Counted from the stretch's first letter, positions 23,235 to 37,099 are shown. The stretch: 64,000 nt of DNA from Cricetomys ansorgei (GCA_026225945.1 JAMJFZ010001226.1:1146501-1210500), one strand, 5' to 3'. The notes: a model not told the origin generated them from the letters alone. Numbers and translations are program-made.

Positions 23235-26200
23235 GGATGCAGCAGGATAATCTCAGAGGCTTGGTGGCCAGACAATCTTGTTGAATTGGTGAGTTCCAGG
23301 TTCAGTGAGATTCCTCAAAAGATAAGGTAGAGAAAGACAGAGGAAGACACACGTGTGTGCAACACCAGGCGATTGCGATGGAAGGGAGATAAGAAGAGAA
23401 GTGGTAGCCTGGACGCTGAGGTCTTTCACCTCCTCCCCTGCCTGTGATCTAATGGAACGTCAGATCGTCTCAGGCCAAACAATAGAAAAAGAGAATTGCA
23501 AGATTTTCTCTATCTCCCATACCACCCTGGCATCCTTCATGGTTTTTGTCAGAGTAGCATCTGGTTTTCCTTTGCTTCTGTTTTAATTATCCTCAGTGAT
23601 TTCCTGCCAACTCTCTTTTTCTGTACCCACCCTTTCTGTATATCTCAGCTCCATAATGTGCCCTTTTTCATCCTTGTTTCCTCCTTCATGGTATTATTTT
23701 TCTCTTGGGTTTAATTCTCTAAATCTTGAGTGTTTTATAGTCCAGATAAGACAGTTATAGACCACGATGCATATAAGGGCAAATTAGAGTTCTTTATTTA
23801 AGCTGGTGACCAGGAAAAACTCATGACATGGAAGCTTAGGGGTACAGCACTTATAAAGACAAAAAGCATGTTGTCAGGTATAGGATAGGAGAAACTGATA
23901 ATATTTATTTTGGCTACACACTTAGCAGATGTTTTGGTTATGCATTTGAGCTACAGTCAGGAAATCCTGAACTGAAAAGTATCTGAGCAGGCAGAAAGTG
24001 GAATCAGGGCAAGATGGCATTACCTCATCACTTCAAGTCTCTGTATTTATATTGTACATCTATACAGCCATTCCAGATATCTTATGAGGATGTGGTAATG
24101 AATTTCACCCAGGAAGAATGGGAATATCTGACTCAGAGTCAGAAGGACCTTTACCAGAATGTGATGTCAGAAACCTTCAAGAACCTGACATTTGTGGGTA
24201 AGAGACTATGGCTTCCTCAGCACTCTCCCTGTCCTATAGCCCTAGAATATACGGTTGGTTTTTCTGCTCTAGAATATCAAAGTTGGCCCCTAGTTCTGTA
24301 CTTGAAAGATCTGAGACACAAAGTTCAGGGGTAAAATTAAAAGAAATAAAAACGTAAATGGTGAGCTGAACTTGGAAGTAGAGGTAGGAAGACTGGAAAG
24401 TCAAGGGTAATCCTCAGTTACATAGCAAGTTGAATGCTAGCCTGGACTACATAAAAAACAAAACAAAACAAACTCTATGTGGACCCATAGAGGTGGCTCA
24501 GGGGTTAAGAGAGCACTCATTCTTGCAGAGGACCTGAGTTCAGTTTCCAGCCCCCAACATGGTGGCTCACAAATATTTGTGACTCTAGTTGCAGAGGTCA
24601 CACACCCTCTTCTGACTTCTGTGGGCACCAGGCGTGCATGTGGTGCACATACATATGTACATACAGGCAAAACACTCACACACACACACACAAAATAAAT
24701 CTGGAGGAAAAAAACACCCAGCCATACAGGAAGGCAAAGATAATGTTTTGTGTGTGTTCATGTGTGTGTAGGTACACTTCTGTGTTCACATGGAGGCCAG
24801 GGTCAACTTCAGGCTTCATTCCTCAAGACGCCATCCACCCTGTTCTTTTTGTTTTATTTTGGATAGGGTCTCACTAATCTGGAACTCTTTAATTCAGCTA
24901 GGCTGACTGGCCAGTGAGCTCTAAGTACCTGCCTGTCTCTGCTTCCCTGGGCACTAGGGTTACATCCAAGTGCCACTAAACCTGGCATATTAGAAAGTAA
25001 TATACACTCTGGGGATCAGATTCAAGGGCTCATGGTTATATGGCAAGCATTTTATCTACTGAGCTACTTCCTCATCCCCAAGACAATACTTACCACTATC
25101 ATCATATTGTGAAATATGCAAACTTGCCTATTCAGGTCTGGCTTGTTGACAAAAGCCTATAGTCACAACACTCCTGGGGCTGATTCAAGAGGATCACAAA
25201 TTTAAGCCCCAATCTTGGTTATAGAGATTGAGGCCAGCTTGGACTACATAATGAAATTATCTCAAGAAACACCTGCCTATATATCCAACCAATATTTAGT
25301 CATTCTTGTGTACAAGGCATTATACTAGAAGCTGCCTTTTTAAATGTCTTTTTCCTATAACCAAGTATCTTAGATTAATGTTCTTTAGAAACAAAACAAA
25401 CTCCACATATTTTAGGTTTATTTTATGTATATGAATGACTTGCATGTTTGTATGTACACTATGTGTGTGCCTGGTGTCCATAAAGACTAAAATAGAGTAT
25501 AGGATCCCCTGAAACAGGAGTTATGGATGGTTGTAGACCACCATTTGGTTACAGGGAATAGAATCCAGGTTCTCTACAAGACTAACAAGAGTGCAATAAA
25601 CTTCGGAGCCACCTCTCCAGCGCTAGATAAATATTCTTAAAGCAAGCACACAGGAGTTGCCTGTTGTCTGCATACAATGTAAAAGAGCTTAGCATGGGAC
25701 CAACTTGTTTCATTTCCACACAACAGACAGTCATGGTTGTGCATCTCATCACTCCTTCACCCACCCAAAATATAACTCCAGTGACAGCCAAAATATTTTT
25801 TGCCTAAACCAGATCAGAACAGCATGTAAAAAGAAAAAGGACAGAGGAGATCAGATCTCTATCCCCCCAAAAACAACAGGTAAGAATTAAAAAGCACCTC
25901 AGCTTCATAGTGTTTTTGAGGCCCTATCTCACAAAACCAAGGGCCAGCAAAATGGTTCAGTGGTTAAAAGTGCCTCCTACCAAGGCTCACAATTGGAAGT
26001 TTTTGTTTTTATTATTGTTTTTCAAGGCAGAGTTTCTCCATGTAGCCCTGGCTGTTCTGGAACTCACTCTGTAAACCAGGCTGGCTTTGAACCTCTGCCT
26101 CCCTAGTGCTGGAATTAAAGATGTGCACTACCAACACCCAGCTCACAATTGGAATTTGAAATGTACTTGGTGGTAGGAAAGAACAAATTCCTACAAGTTG

Positions 26201-28465
26201 TCTGATGACCCCCATAAGCATGTTGTAGCATGTGTGTACATTCACACATGCATACAAAACAAATAAAGTGTAATTTTATTTTATTTTATTTTTAAATTAC
26301 AAAGGAGAGAAGAAGGTAAAAAGGGCCCAATTACAGAATCACAGAATGGTGAGCTGTTATAGAATACCAAGACTCAGTAATATCTCAATACCTTTATACC
26401 TTTCCATCCTGGTTAATCTTGGGACTGGAAGATAACCTTGAGATCAAAAGTTTAAGTCCACTGACTTCAGGAATAGCCAAGACTTTCAAAACAAGGAATC
26501 TAGTTTCCAGGAATTGAGAAATTACATGAAGATTGCTTATGTCAGTGTTACCCTTTGAATAACAAGTTCTTCCCAAGAGACAAGAGAAAGTGGAGAAACA
26601 AGTTTGACGATATTGAGCTGGTGAAGGATAAACTTGTTTCTGAGGTAATAGGAAGGAATTGAGAGGAATGTTAATTTAGGTTGACCCCACCTCCCAGTTT
26701 GCTGAGGCAGTCCTGTTATCTTATCATAATTCAATTATTAATAATTAATAGCATCACTTTACACTCCCAATTTACATGATATACTCCCAATTTACATGGT
26801 ACAATAGTCTTCCCTTGGGCTGGAGATGTAGCTCACTGGTAGAGCACTGTATGCATAGATTGCTTCCCCAACACCCGGGGTGAGGTGGGGGGTGGTGAGT
26901 TCTCTGCTATCTGAAAGTTTTAATGGTTCCTGTAGCTACAACCACACATAGCACTGGGCCCTATTTATTTTGTTTTGTTTTGAAATAGAGCTGGGGGTTG
27001 AACCCAGGACTTTGTGTATACTAGGCAAATGCTCTACTATGGAGCTGTATCTCTAGCCCAAGTTCTGTTTTTTATACTAGACACAGTAATAAATCAAACT
27101 AAAATATCAATAGAATAATTATAATCTATATTTAAAAGGTATGTGAACATGGCCTTACAGTAGGGAATTCTCCATTTCATATTTTCTCAGTGTGGCTGAC
27201 ACACGTGAAACTAGCGGTGTGGGGAGTTCTACTTAACTCTCTGGGCTCCTCTGTGGGCATCTGAGGATATGAGCAATATTGAGAATAAGGTGGATTTCAA
27301 AGATGTAAATTAGTATTTGGGTATTTGACATTGTAAACGATTCCTATGAAGTTTTACTAGCTTTCATTGTTGCTGCTGCTTTTATTTCCTATTTCTAGCC
27401 TATAAGGTCCAAAGATGAATGTGTTACGTTTTGAAGGTTGGGAAAAAGGAAAGTGACTTGTACTGAGTGCAAACCTCATAGTGAACTATGTTTTTCCCCT
27501 CTCTTACCACAGGAAGCAAGGAAAAAACTCAAGAACCTAGCCCAGACCTAGATGATGAGGACTCTCCTGTTTGTACAGGGATATTCAAAGGTGGACCACT
27601 ATTTTTCTGCCTGACTTGTGGCAAATGTTTCAAAAGGAACATCTTCCTCTTAAATCACCAACTTCCTCGGAAGTCTCAGCGGACTACTAGACGCAGAGTC
27701 CTTGGCCACAAGCCCTTGCATCGAGGGGAGAGGTCTTTTGTTTGCAATCTCTGTGGCAAGACTTACCGTGATGCTTCTGGACTGAGCCGTCACCGACGTG
27801 CTCATTTAGGTTATAGGCCCAGTTCATGCCCTGAGTGTGGAAAGTGCTTCCGGGATAAGTCTGAGGTCAAACGCCACCTGAAGGTACACCAAAACAGGAA
27901 GCCAGTGGCTGGCAACCAGGAGCATACTCCAATGAGTCCATGTACAACACCTGGATCCCAAGCACCCATCAGTGGGCATGTAGAAGTGAAACAGGAACCA
28001 GTGGCCCAGACTAAGGCAACTAGCAGCAGAGCCTCATCCCTAGATGTCAGATCCAACTCTGCTCTAGTGAGGCGCTCAAGAAAAAAGATGTCTTGCCCCT
28101 ATTGTTTCAAAGGTTTTATCAAGAAGACCCGTTTCTTAACCCACCTGAAGTTCCACTTCAAAAATCTGCCCAACCAGTACTTGAGTTTAAAAGAGTTCTC
28201 CCACTTGAAGCTAGGCTCCCACAAGAACACCCGCAGGAAGCAAAATATCTACTGTTGCCCCATCTGTGACATCTGCTTTAGGGGAAAGGGAAGCCTGCTG
28301 GATCACTTGTACCATCAAACAGGCCAACCCAATAAATGCTGGGGAACTCTGGGTCATTTACTTGGCTTTCTTCATGAGCCTTTGGTGCTGGGAGAGATTC
28401 CAAAAGCGGAGGAATCTTCAGGGGAGGGAAAGATGAATAAAATGAGGTCCAGGAAGACAAGATGA
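22713..28465 (+). CDS. Zfp57: KRAB zinc-finger protein ZFP57
   Basis: ZFP57 binds methylated TGCCGC at imprinting control regions in the nucleus and recruits KAP1 to keep the methylation. Three exons splice in frame. Exon 22713-22805 has its ATG at 22788-22790 and codes MAAEKQ. The KRAB exon is 24077-24197 (121 bp) and the zinc-finger exon is 27513-28465. The coding total is 1092 bp, 363 residues. The KRAB-A box keeps EDV, TQEEW, DLY and the VMSETFKNL block I recall from ZFP57. Two classical C2H2 fingers in tandem (27738-27897) carry RDASGLSRH and RDKSEVKRH; the second keeps the Arg and Glu reported to read methyl-CpG in mouse ZFP57. A further finger lies near 28090-28160 and an imperfect one near 28250-28320. 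The first finger (27609-27670) has lost its second His. It runs tail-to-tail with Mog. Confidence 0.93.
23100..23345 (+). repeat. SINE with 39-bp poly(A)
   Basis: A tRNA-like head at 23108-23190 is followed by an unbroken A run (23193-23231) and a second SINE body containing GGTGAGTTCCAGGTTCAGTG. It lies in a Zfp57 intron. Confidence 0.7.
24480..24712 (+). repeat. B2 SINE
   Basis: It reads GTGGCTCAGGGGTTAAGAGA, then AACATGGTGGCTCACAAATA and CTCTTCTGACTTCTGTGGGC, ending in CA repeats and AAAATAAAT. It lies in the Zfp57 intron just after the KRAB exon. Confidence 0.85.
25410..25622 (-). repeat. B3-type SINE
   Basis: It ends GGAGCCACCTCTCCAGCGCT on the plus strand. It lies in the Zfp57 intron. 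Confidence 0.7.
25940..26285 (+). repeat. B2-type SINE split by a reverse B1
   Basis: The outer SINE starts GGGCCAGCAAAATGGTTCAG and resumes at 26141, ending in AAATAAAGTG. A minus-strand B1 fills about 25999-26140. The 14 bp GCTCACAATTGGAA occurs at both junctions (25985-25998 and 26141-26154), a perfect target-site duplication. Confidence 0.88.
26813..27062. repeat. ID-like SINE and degenerate reverse copy
   Basis: 26816-26880 reads GGGCTGGAGATGTAGCTCAC, an ID/tRNA-Ala-type head. 26975-27060 is a degenerate reverse counterpart ending GGAGCTGTATCTCTAGCCCA. Confidence 0.65.
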
Positions 28466-28506
28466 AACATGCATGCAGTAAGACTCCTGAAACATAAAAG
28501 GCCTGT

Positions 28507-28680
28507 GTAGGGCTGGTGAGATGGCTCAGTGGGCAAAGGAGCTTGCCACCAAGCCTGAGAACCTGAGTTCAAACCCTGAGGCCATGTGACTCCTGGCCTT
28601 ACACATGCACACGTACTCACATACTCCCCCTTTACACGCACCCCCCCCCCCAAATCTCACTAAATAAATATTTCTAAAAC
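28507..28680 (+). repeat. B2-type SINE in the Zfp57 3' flank
   Basis: It begins GGGCTGGTGAGATGGCTCAG, 42 bp after the Zfp57 stop, and ends with TAAATAAATA. The AATAAA at 28663-28668 is the first one on this strand after the stop and could serve Zfp57. Confidence 0.8.
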
Positions 28681-29527
28681 TAAAAGGAGGGTGTTCTGAG
28701 GTCTTTGTGTTTGGTTTTTCTGAAGACTGGCCTCTGGCATCAGGAGGCTCGAATAGGTGAGTGGATGATGAAGGAAAGACAAGGAAAAGAAGAGTGTGCA
28801 CAGAAACTTGTATTATTATTATTAGCACCTGGCTTGTTTGTGTCTGGTAGACCATCAAGTAGCAATTGTTGGATAAAACAGTAGATACTCAGAAGAATGA
28901 AGATAGGAGAAAATGAGAGGCAGGAGTACGAAGGACAGAAGGACACAAGGTGTGGAAAGTAGGAGGGATGCAGACAGGCTGCCAAAGCAAGATGGTTCTC
29001 TGATCAGTATTCTTTAGATCCCATCCCCAGGTGTTGGTTCTGGCTCCCATATCTGTACTCTGGTTCACTTAGCTTTCCCTGATACTGTGGGCTCTTTGTC
29101 CCTGCCCTCTACTTTCCACATCACTGTTCTGCCCAGTCAAGGCTATGGTCTTGGAAGAAACATCCACCATTTGTAGAGTTGATCTGTAGTTTGTAATGCA
29201 GAGGTGCTGGATATCGTGTTTGAATCACTCCTGTATTACTCTGGTACACAGGAGTCTTCTGATAGACTGCCTGGTCTTAGGCCAAGGGGTACTTTCTAGA
29301 GGTACTTTACTAAGAGAAGTAAAAAGATGTTGGAGACAAAAATTGGAGAAAATGAGCTGCGGGAAGGAAGATAGTTGAGGGGAAATTAAATTCTACTTGG
29401 AATCCAGAGTGTTTCTGTAGATGGAGATTGGAACATGTCTATTGCAAAGTGATCAATGAGACATCCCCAAGGACCTGTCTTTTGGCCTGCTAGGATTCTC
29501 CTTCATTCCAGGAAGATGGACCGTCAC

Positions 29528-32500
29528 TCAAAAGGGATTTCCTAGAAGAAAGACAAGTAATTTCAAAACTCTGTCAGTGGTTTCTTTCATGAAGTCATTG
29601 AACTTAGAAGATAGAAAGTCCCCAGGGTCATGTTATCTCTGCCCCCTGGTTGGTTTGAAGGTGAGGTTCAGGATAACTATTAAAGAGAATGTCAGAGGCT
29701 GCAGAAGTGGGATTCTGGCAAGGGGCACTGAAGGATATTAAGTAAGAGTGGCTCAGCAGCCTCTCTACCCTGAAAACTTCTCCCTCACAGGAGCAGTTCA
29801 GGTCCTGGGATTGTGGTCCTTCAGTAACCAACTTCCTCTGTTAGTTTTTTCAGTTTAGAAGAAAGGAGAAAGGTTGGGTATGGTGTCACATGCCTATGGC
29901 CCTTGCACTTAGAGTTAGAGACAAGAAGATTGCTGTAAGTTCCAAGCCACATTGACCAAATAGTGAGTTCAAGGGCTGCATACTGAAACTTGTCTCAAGA
30001 AAGGTGAGGGGTGTTGGGGAGAACTTACTTAGCTCTTCAAGAAACTGTCCTGCAAACAAAGAGAAATGAATAATTGGATGATCAGTGGGAGAGTCCCACT
30101 ACCCCACCCACAACCTCATCCTCCCTAGACAATCTTCCCTTTCCACTAAGTTGTCTTAGTGGAATCTTAGTAAGAGTGGTTCTCGGTTTCTCTGAGGATT
30201 CTGATGGTGAGCATGGGGACACAGGAGGAAGGCAATCCCAGCCCTGGAATCTAGAGCCCTCGTTCTACTCTATACCATTCTGGTCTGCCTGAGTTCCCTG
30301 CTGCATAATGGTCCTGTTTGCTTCCAGACACTGCACCTGCTAGTCGTCGATGCAGCCAGTTGTAGCAGATGATCAAGGCGACCAGGGGTCCAAGAACAGG
30401 CACAATAACAAACAGTGTTATCTTCCAGCAGGGTACCCTCAGGAAGTGAGGATCTGAATGGTAGAGCAGAACAGAGCGTTTCCCTTTATGCCATACCTAC
30501 TCTTCTTAATGTGAAGCCCCAAACACCAAAAGACTCTGGGTACAAGCTATAGAGACCATGAACTTGGGTGTGATTCACTGTGCCTTGATTTTCATTAACC
30601 TCTAATTGAATCTAGCTTTTCCTTTTTAGCTGATTTTATTTAGTGTACAAAATAATGAGTGGCATGGCACTTTCATACATTGTTCATATTCAGCTACTCA
30701 CCCTCCCTCACTCCCATATATAGCATTTTTTTTTGGAAGAGAGAATGTTGCTATATATCCCTGGATGGCCTTGAACTTGAGAAATCCTCCTGCCTCAGCC
30801 TCTCAGGTGCTGGGATTACAGGTCATCCCTATCCTTATAGTTTTCTTATACTATCCTTATCATTTTCTTATACTAAAATATAAGCAACGGACATATTTTT
30901 ATAAGGGATGTGATTCGGTAGAGTGCTCATTTCACATATTGAGGGGCCCTAAGTTCAAGTCTCAAAAGCGCACACATTTTTAGCACGGGCTGTATTTATG
31001 ATTTCCATGATACAAAAAATGGTTAAGAATTTAAACATTCTTATAAGTAAGTCTTATAAGTAATCTTATAAGTAAAATCTCAGGGGCTGGGAATGTAGCT
31101 CAGTTTGTAGAATCCTTGCCTACCATGCAGAGAGCTGAGTGCTGTCCCCAGCACTGCATGTACTAGGCTTGGTGGCTCACACTTATAATCCCAGAAAATA
31201 GGAGGAGGAGGCAGGGGGATCACAAATTCAAGGTTATCTTTAGCTATATAGCAAGTTTGAGACCAGCCTGAAATACATGAGAGTCTATCTTAAAGTAAGT
31301 GAATGGGGCCAGTGGATGGCTTAGTTGGTAAAGGTGCTTACTGCTAAGCCTGAAGACCTGAGTTTGAACCTTCATAGTAGAAGGAGAAAACCAACTCCTA
31401 CAAATTGTCCTCTAACCCCCGTGTAAGCACCTACCCACACTCACCCACTCACCCCCTACACACACATGTAATTAAAAAAAATCTTTCTCTTTGGATGTTC
31501 AAAGACTATGTGTGTGATGTCCATACACTAGTCCAATGTCAACTACTAGAGTGGAGCCCTTAAGTGTGCCAGGTCCCAGGAAAACTGAACAGGGTTATTC
31601 TCGGCCTCAGAAAGAAAGGTTGTTGAGGAAGATTTCTCAGAGCAGGAATTTCCTATGCTCTGCTTAATGCTATTTTCTAATTTGTATTGCATTTATTCAA
31701 CATTTAGGTGCTTTTCTGTCGGTGGTGGTATTCTTAGGGACTGTGCAATCTTAAGTAAAGAACACAGAGATGAGGGACTAGTAGTCTGGTTGGGGCATAC
31801 ATAGCTGCAGGTGCATTTAACTTGGGAGGTGAGGGCAGAAGGATCAGAAGCCCAAGGCCGTCCTTCATGACATTACAAGTTTGAGGCCAGCCTGAGCCAT
31901 ATGAGACCCTGGCTCAAACAAGGAGAAAAGACACTAGTGGGGCTTTACTTTTTCCCCAGAGAGTCCCTGATGAGTCATGTGCTTGGGCTAGAAAACTAAC
32001 TCTGCCATATAAGTACAGTGGATGACTTTTTAAAAAGATAATTTTCTGGGTATGGTAGCATATGTCTTCAGTTTCAACACTGGGAGGCAGAGGCAGAGGC
32101 AGAGGCACAGGCAGCTGGGCCTCTGAGAGTTCAAGGCCAACCTGGTCTGCATAGTGAGTTCCAGGTTAGCCAGGGCTACATAGAGACCATGTCTCAAACA
32201 TTCTTTTCTTATGTGGGCATGCCTTGTGTGTACAGACATCTGGTGTGAGTTCAGGGAATGGAACTTAGGTCCTCTAGAAGAGCAGCAGGTGCTCTTACCT
32301 ACTGAGCTATCCCTTTAGCCCCAGCAGTTGTGTGTGTCTTGCTCAAGTACATTTAATTTTCCTTACTAGACAACCAAGGGTATTTGCAAAGGATCTGTTT
32401 GCCTATCCTTTACAATTCACAAAATGAAAAAATGTGTATAAGAAGTTTACATTTGTGAAATTTAGTGTAGTGCCTAACACTGGAATGTGGTAATAAGTTT

Positions 32501-35500
32501 TGGCTATGTTCCTACAGATCTGAAATGTAAAGAAAAAAAGGTGGAGGGACACTACAAAGAGTCACTGGTCCTAGGCCCCCAAGTCACAAGTGAAATCCAC
32601 CAGTGAACTCCCACAGTGACTTGGGAGGGCTAGGATATGTCTGAACTTACCAAAAGTCCGGTGGAGATTCTCTGAAAGAGGAACAAATGAAATGGATTCA
32701 GTAGGGTACTGAAAGCTCCCTCCACCCATATTCAGATCACTTAAGGCTTCTAGTACAAGATACAAACTAAAGCAAGCTGTAGGATTTTATTTCTACACTG
32801 GCTGAACTCAGGTGAAAGCAATGAGATTTCTATTTTTTAGTTGCTTATAGTTTTAGGTATTGAAGTTCCAGTTGAAGGAAGCACAGAGCATTGGAGGGGA
32901 GAGGCAGAAATGGTTTGAGAAAAGGGACATTCTGGTTAAGCTAAAAGACCAGGCAGGAGAAACTGGGGAGGGAGGGTGTCTGGAACTCACCGACTTCTGC
33001 TCGAAGTTTTCCTAAAATAGAAAAAGGCAACTTTTTAGTTCCTGGTCTGACACTGGATGGGATCCCTTCCACACCCAGCATCTTGGACCTTTGTGCAGTC
33101 AATTTCTTGTAGACTGGGAGTATCTTAGGAGAATGGGGAAAGCTCTAAATTTAAAACCAAGAATTTAGACTCTTTCTGTGGCTGTTGTCTGAATTAAATA
33201 ATGAAATAAAGAATACAAGAGTCTGGATGTGAGGGTAATCTGGTTGTGGTGTCTATCATTCCAGTAATCGCCAGGGTTGGTCATGCTGAGCTATCTGGCT
33301 AGGTGACTGTTCCTTTCTTTTCTTACAACTTCATATGTATCCCTCCCAAACTGCTTGTTTGGATGGAAGGATGACTTTTGAGCAGAACAGGGCCTGCTGT
33401 TCTTTGATCAAGGATATAATAGCTACACATCACAGCTAGAACTTCCAAAAAAGCTTTTAAAAATGCAAAAGTCTTCAGGACTATCCCTCAGGAGCCAGTT
33501 GTGCTCCAACTACATCATGTTTGTTTTTCTTATTTTATGATTCTTTCTCAATCCCCCCCTTTCCCCCCCGCCGTGTGTATGTATGGTGCTTATGAGTATG
33601 TGTATTCCAGAGTTCAGAAAAGGCTGTCACATGTCCTGAAGTCATGGATGGTTATGAGCTGTCTGATATATGTGCTAGGGATGGAACTTGAGTCCTCTGT
33701 AAGAGCAGTATGGACTTTTAGCTGCTGAGCTGTCTCTCCAGCCCTATTTCATAAGACTTTATTACTTCTTCCATTACTCCTTGCTCGGTTCATATGGCTG
33801 AGCAGATTGTCATTTTGTAAATATAAAGCCATACTCTACCTAAAAGAGGAATTAGACATTCAGTGAGCAGCTATGATTGCATCGCAATAGGTGCTCTCCA
33901 TTACCCTCTGTAACCGCTCTATAGTTTAGGAGGGAAAGTGCTATCTCTACTCTGAGACTTGGAGAACCTAAGAATTTTCCTAATAGTTTGGTGTCTACAG
34001 TAGAATTGGTGCCTAGACTGCCTAGCTCTGCCTTTCTATTCTATTCAGCCATGATGACAGAGGGTCTTTTCCTTGCCAAGAAGCAGGTAACCAAACATTT
34101 GGAATGATTTCAGGATGAAAGAAAACACTTCACTGTGGGGCTGGGGATATAGTACAGTGTAGTACAGTTATTGTGCACAAGGCAGTGTCATTGTTGATCT
34201 GATACCTGTCTCCAAACCCTCCTTGATGCCTTATCTTCTTATTAACAGGAGGTGGAAACATAAGATCTTGTGCTTTTGTATTAAAAAGGACACAGTCTAA
34301 ATCTAAGAAGACTGAGACTGGAGTTTCTGGATACAAAAGAACTTTATCAACAGCTGAGCTTGCATCCACAATTTAATGGAAAAGACTTTTTTTTAAAAAA
34401 AAAAAAATGCATTCTATGTGACAAAGACTTTCATTTCAGAATCCTTATTAAAATGTAAAGTAGTGGGGCTGGAGACACAGCTCAAGGGTTAAGAGTGCTG
34501 GATGCTCTTGTAAAGGACCCAGAGTTCAGTTGCTAGAACCTGTATAGAGCATCTTAAAACCACCTATAACTCTAGTTTCAGGGCCTCTGACACCCTCTTC
34601 TAGCCTCTTACAGCACCTTTACATATGTGTGCACATACAGACAGCAAGCACACACAAATAAGAATTAAATTGAAAGTTAAAAAAACTTATAATTTTATTT
34701 TTAATTGTGTGTAGGTGTGTGGGTTTGCATGTAGGTATGCCTAGTGTTTCAGACCTGGCTGACTTTGAAGAGCCTACTTTCCCAGTTTCATGAAACTGCT
34801 AAGAAACTGTGAAGGACTGAGCTCTATTGCCATTTCTAACATGTCATTTGAGCAAGTCACCAAACATCCTTGTACTCAATTTCTTCCTCAGCAATAGGGC
34901 TGTTATATGTCAGTCTTACTTCACAAGGAAATGCAAGGTCCTATTACTACCTGAAAGCATTCAGTAAAAGTTGTTATATAGTTCTGAACCCGTCAGCCTT
35001 AAAAATCAACTATCCCTAAGGACCAGGAAATGATCCTGACAGACCCAAACACTATTCATACCTCTAAGTCTGTGCTGCAGGAAGAGGAAGACAAGGCCTA
35101 CAAAGATCTGCAGGAGGAGCACAGGCAGCAGTGCGATGAGAACCAGCACCCCAGGGTTGATCCAGTAGAAGGGATCTGAAAGGCAGAAGTAACATCACTC
35201 AGCTTGCTTCCCCAATATCCTGTACAGAGCCTGTGTTTCCGTAAGTGGGGTTGAATACGAGAATGAATATCAAGTTTTAAAAAATGCTGACACATCCAGG
35301 CATGGTGCCACAAACCTGTAATCCCAGCATTTAGGAGGCTGAGGCAGGAGAATTGCTGCCAGTCATAAGTCAACCTGCAAGACCTGTCTCAATAAAAAAA
35401 GGAGGGTAGCACAGAATGGTGAAAACAAGTTTAGTGTTATTCTTTATGGTAAAGTAGGCTTGTTTCTAGAAAAAAGTAAAGTGGCCATTGGTTTTGTTTT

Positions 35501-36720
35501 GCTTTGTTTTTGTTTTTTTTAAACAGGGCAAGTCTGTTCTTGAACTCCTGTTCTCCTGTCTGTATCTCCCAAATGCTGGGTATCTCCCAAAGGCCTGTGC
35601 TACCACTCCCCAAATTTTATTCAGTGTTGTGAATGAACTTCAACTCTTTCTCCTTTTCTCTCCCAAACTAGCAAATCAGAAGACAAATGGAGGGATCTGG
35701 AAGGTGGAAACCAACTAAAAGTAAAGCATCCTCTGAGGCAGTTTCTAGTGTGTGTTCTGTCCCACCCCCACCACCATCTCTCTTTTTTGTAATATACTGA
35801 GTAAATGTTCTGGAATTGGCAGCTGAATTGGGAATTCGTTGAGCAGGAAAAGGGAAAATCAGGGAGTTCTGACCCTCCACTTTTCTGAGAGAAACATTCC
35901 CCAGCAAAAAACAGCTGCCTGAAGAACATTCTGTGGCACACAGATATTTTCATGTCTCTAGAAATAGTGCTTTGTTACTGGGCATACAATGCATCTTCTG
36001 GTTTCAGCCTGGCAACATTTTCCCCTAACTCAGATACAAAAACGATGGATTGTCCCATGTTCACAATGCAGGTGGTGAGGAGAAAATGAAAGGATCAGAG
36101 GTTCAGCACTCAGAACACTTTTGTTCTTCAATTGCATAGCAATTAACTTTCAAAGCTTCCTCTGTCTATTTGTCTATCCATACTTTAACCACTCTGAGGG
36201 AGGACAAATAATAAATAGGTATCTCCAAAATCAGTCACTATATAAAGCATTCTGAAAATGAAGTTATGAAAACAAAGTAACAAAGTTAGAACTACAGCTC
36301 TCCTCCATCCCTGTGTGTGTTTAATTTTTGTTTTATTTTTATTTATGTGTATATTTGTGTGTGGGTATGTGTGGGTGGTTTTGGAGCTGGAGGAAGATAT
36401 CAGATCCCCCAGAGCTGGAGTTATGTAGGTACTAGGACCTAAACTCTAGTCATCAGCAAGAGCAACAAACAGCTCTTAACCACTGAGCCATCTCTCCAAC
36501 CTCTTGGTTTTTTGTTTATTCGTTTGTTTGTTTGAGATAGTCTGACAGTCTCTTACATCCTAGGCCGATGTCTGATTTCTCATCCTCCTGACTTTAACTT
36601 CTAAATGCTGGGATTACAGACTTTGGGCACTAAAATCAGATTTACACAGTGCTGGGGATTGAACACACGGCTACTTGCATTCTAGGCAAGCACTCTACCA
36701 ACTGAATTATCCCAGCCATA

Positions 36721-36766
<46 letters not shown>

Positions 36767-37099
36767 ACACAGATTATATCCCTGTCATATAATGCACAGA
36801 TACATATACTGAGTGTATATATACATATGTATGTATATATATATTTATGTGTGTATGCACATATGTAAATACACACTCAAACACAGGGTCATGTTTTTGC
36901 TTCTGTATTCTATGGTTTATTTTTGTCACTCAACAAGTTCTCATGGGAAGCACCCAAGCTATCTGGTGTGGTTCTAAAACAACCATTTTAAGTGGCTCAT
37001 GGTGACTCATCCTTTTAGTCTCAGCACTCTAGAGGCTAAGGCTGGAAGATTGCTCCCTCCTTCCCTCCCTCTCTCTCTCTCTCCCTCCCTCTCTCTGTC

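Noticed and set aside
26813..26880. Possible tRNA gene (box A-like GTAGCTCACTGGTAGAGC)
   Set aside because: It fits an ID-type SINE head; no cloverleaf with a paired acceptor stem or T4 terminator could be traced. Other copies at 31083 and 46502 are similar.
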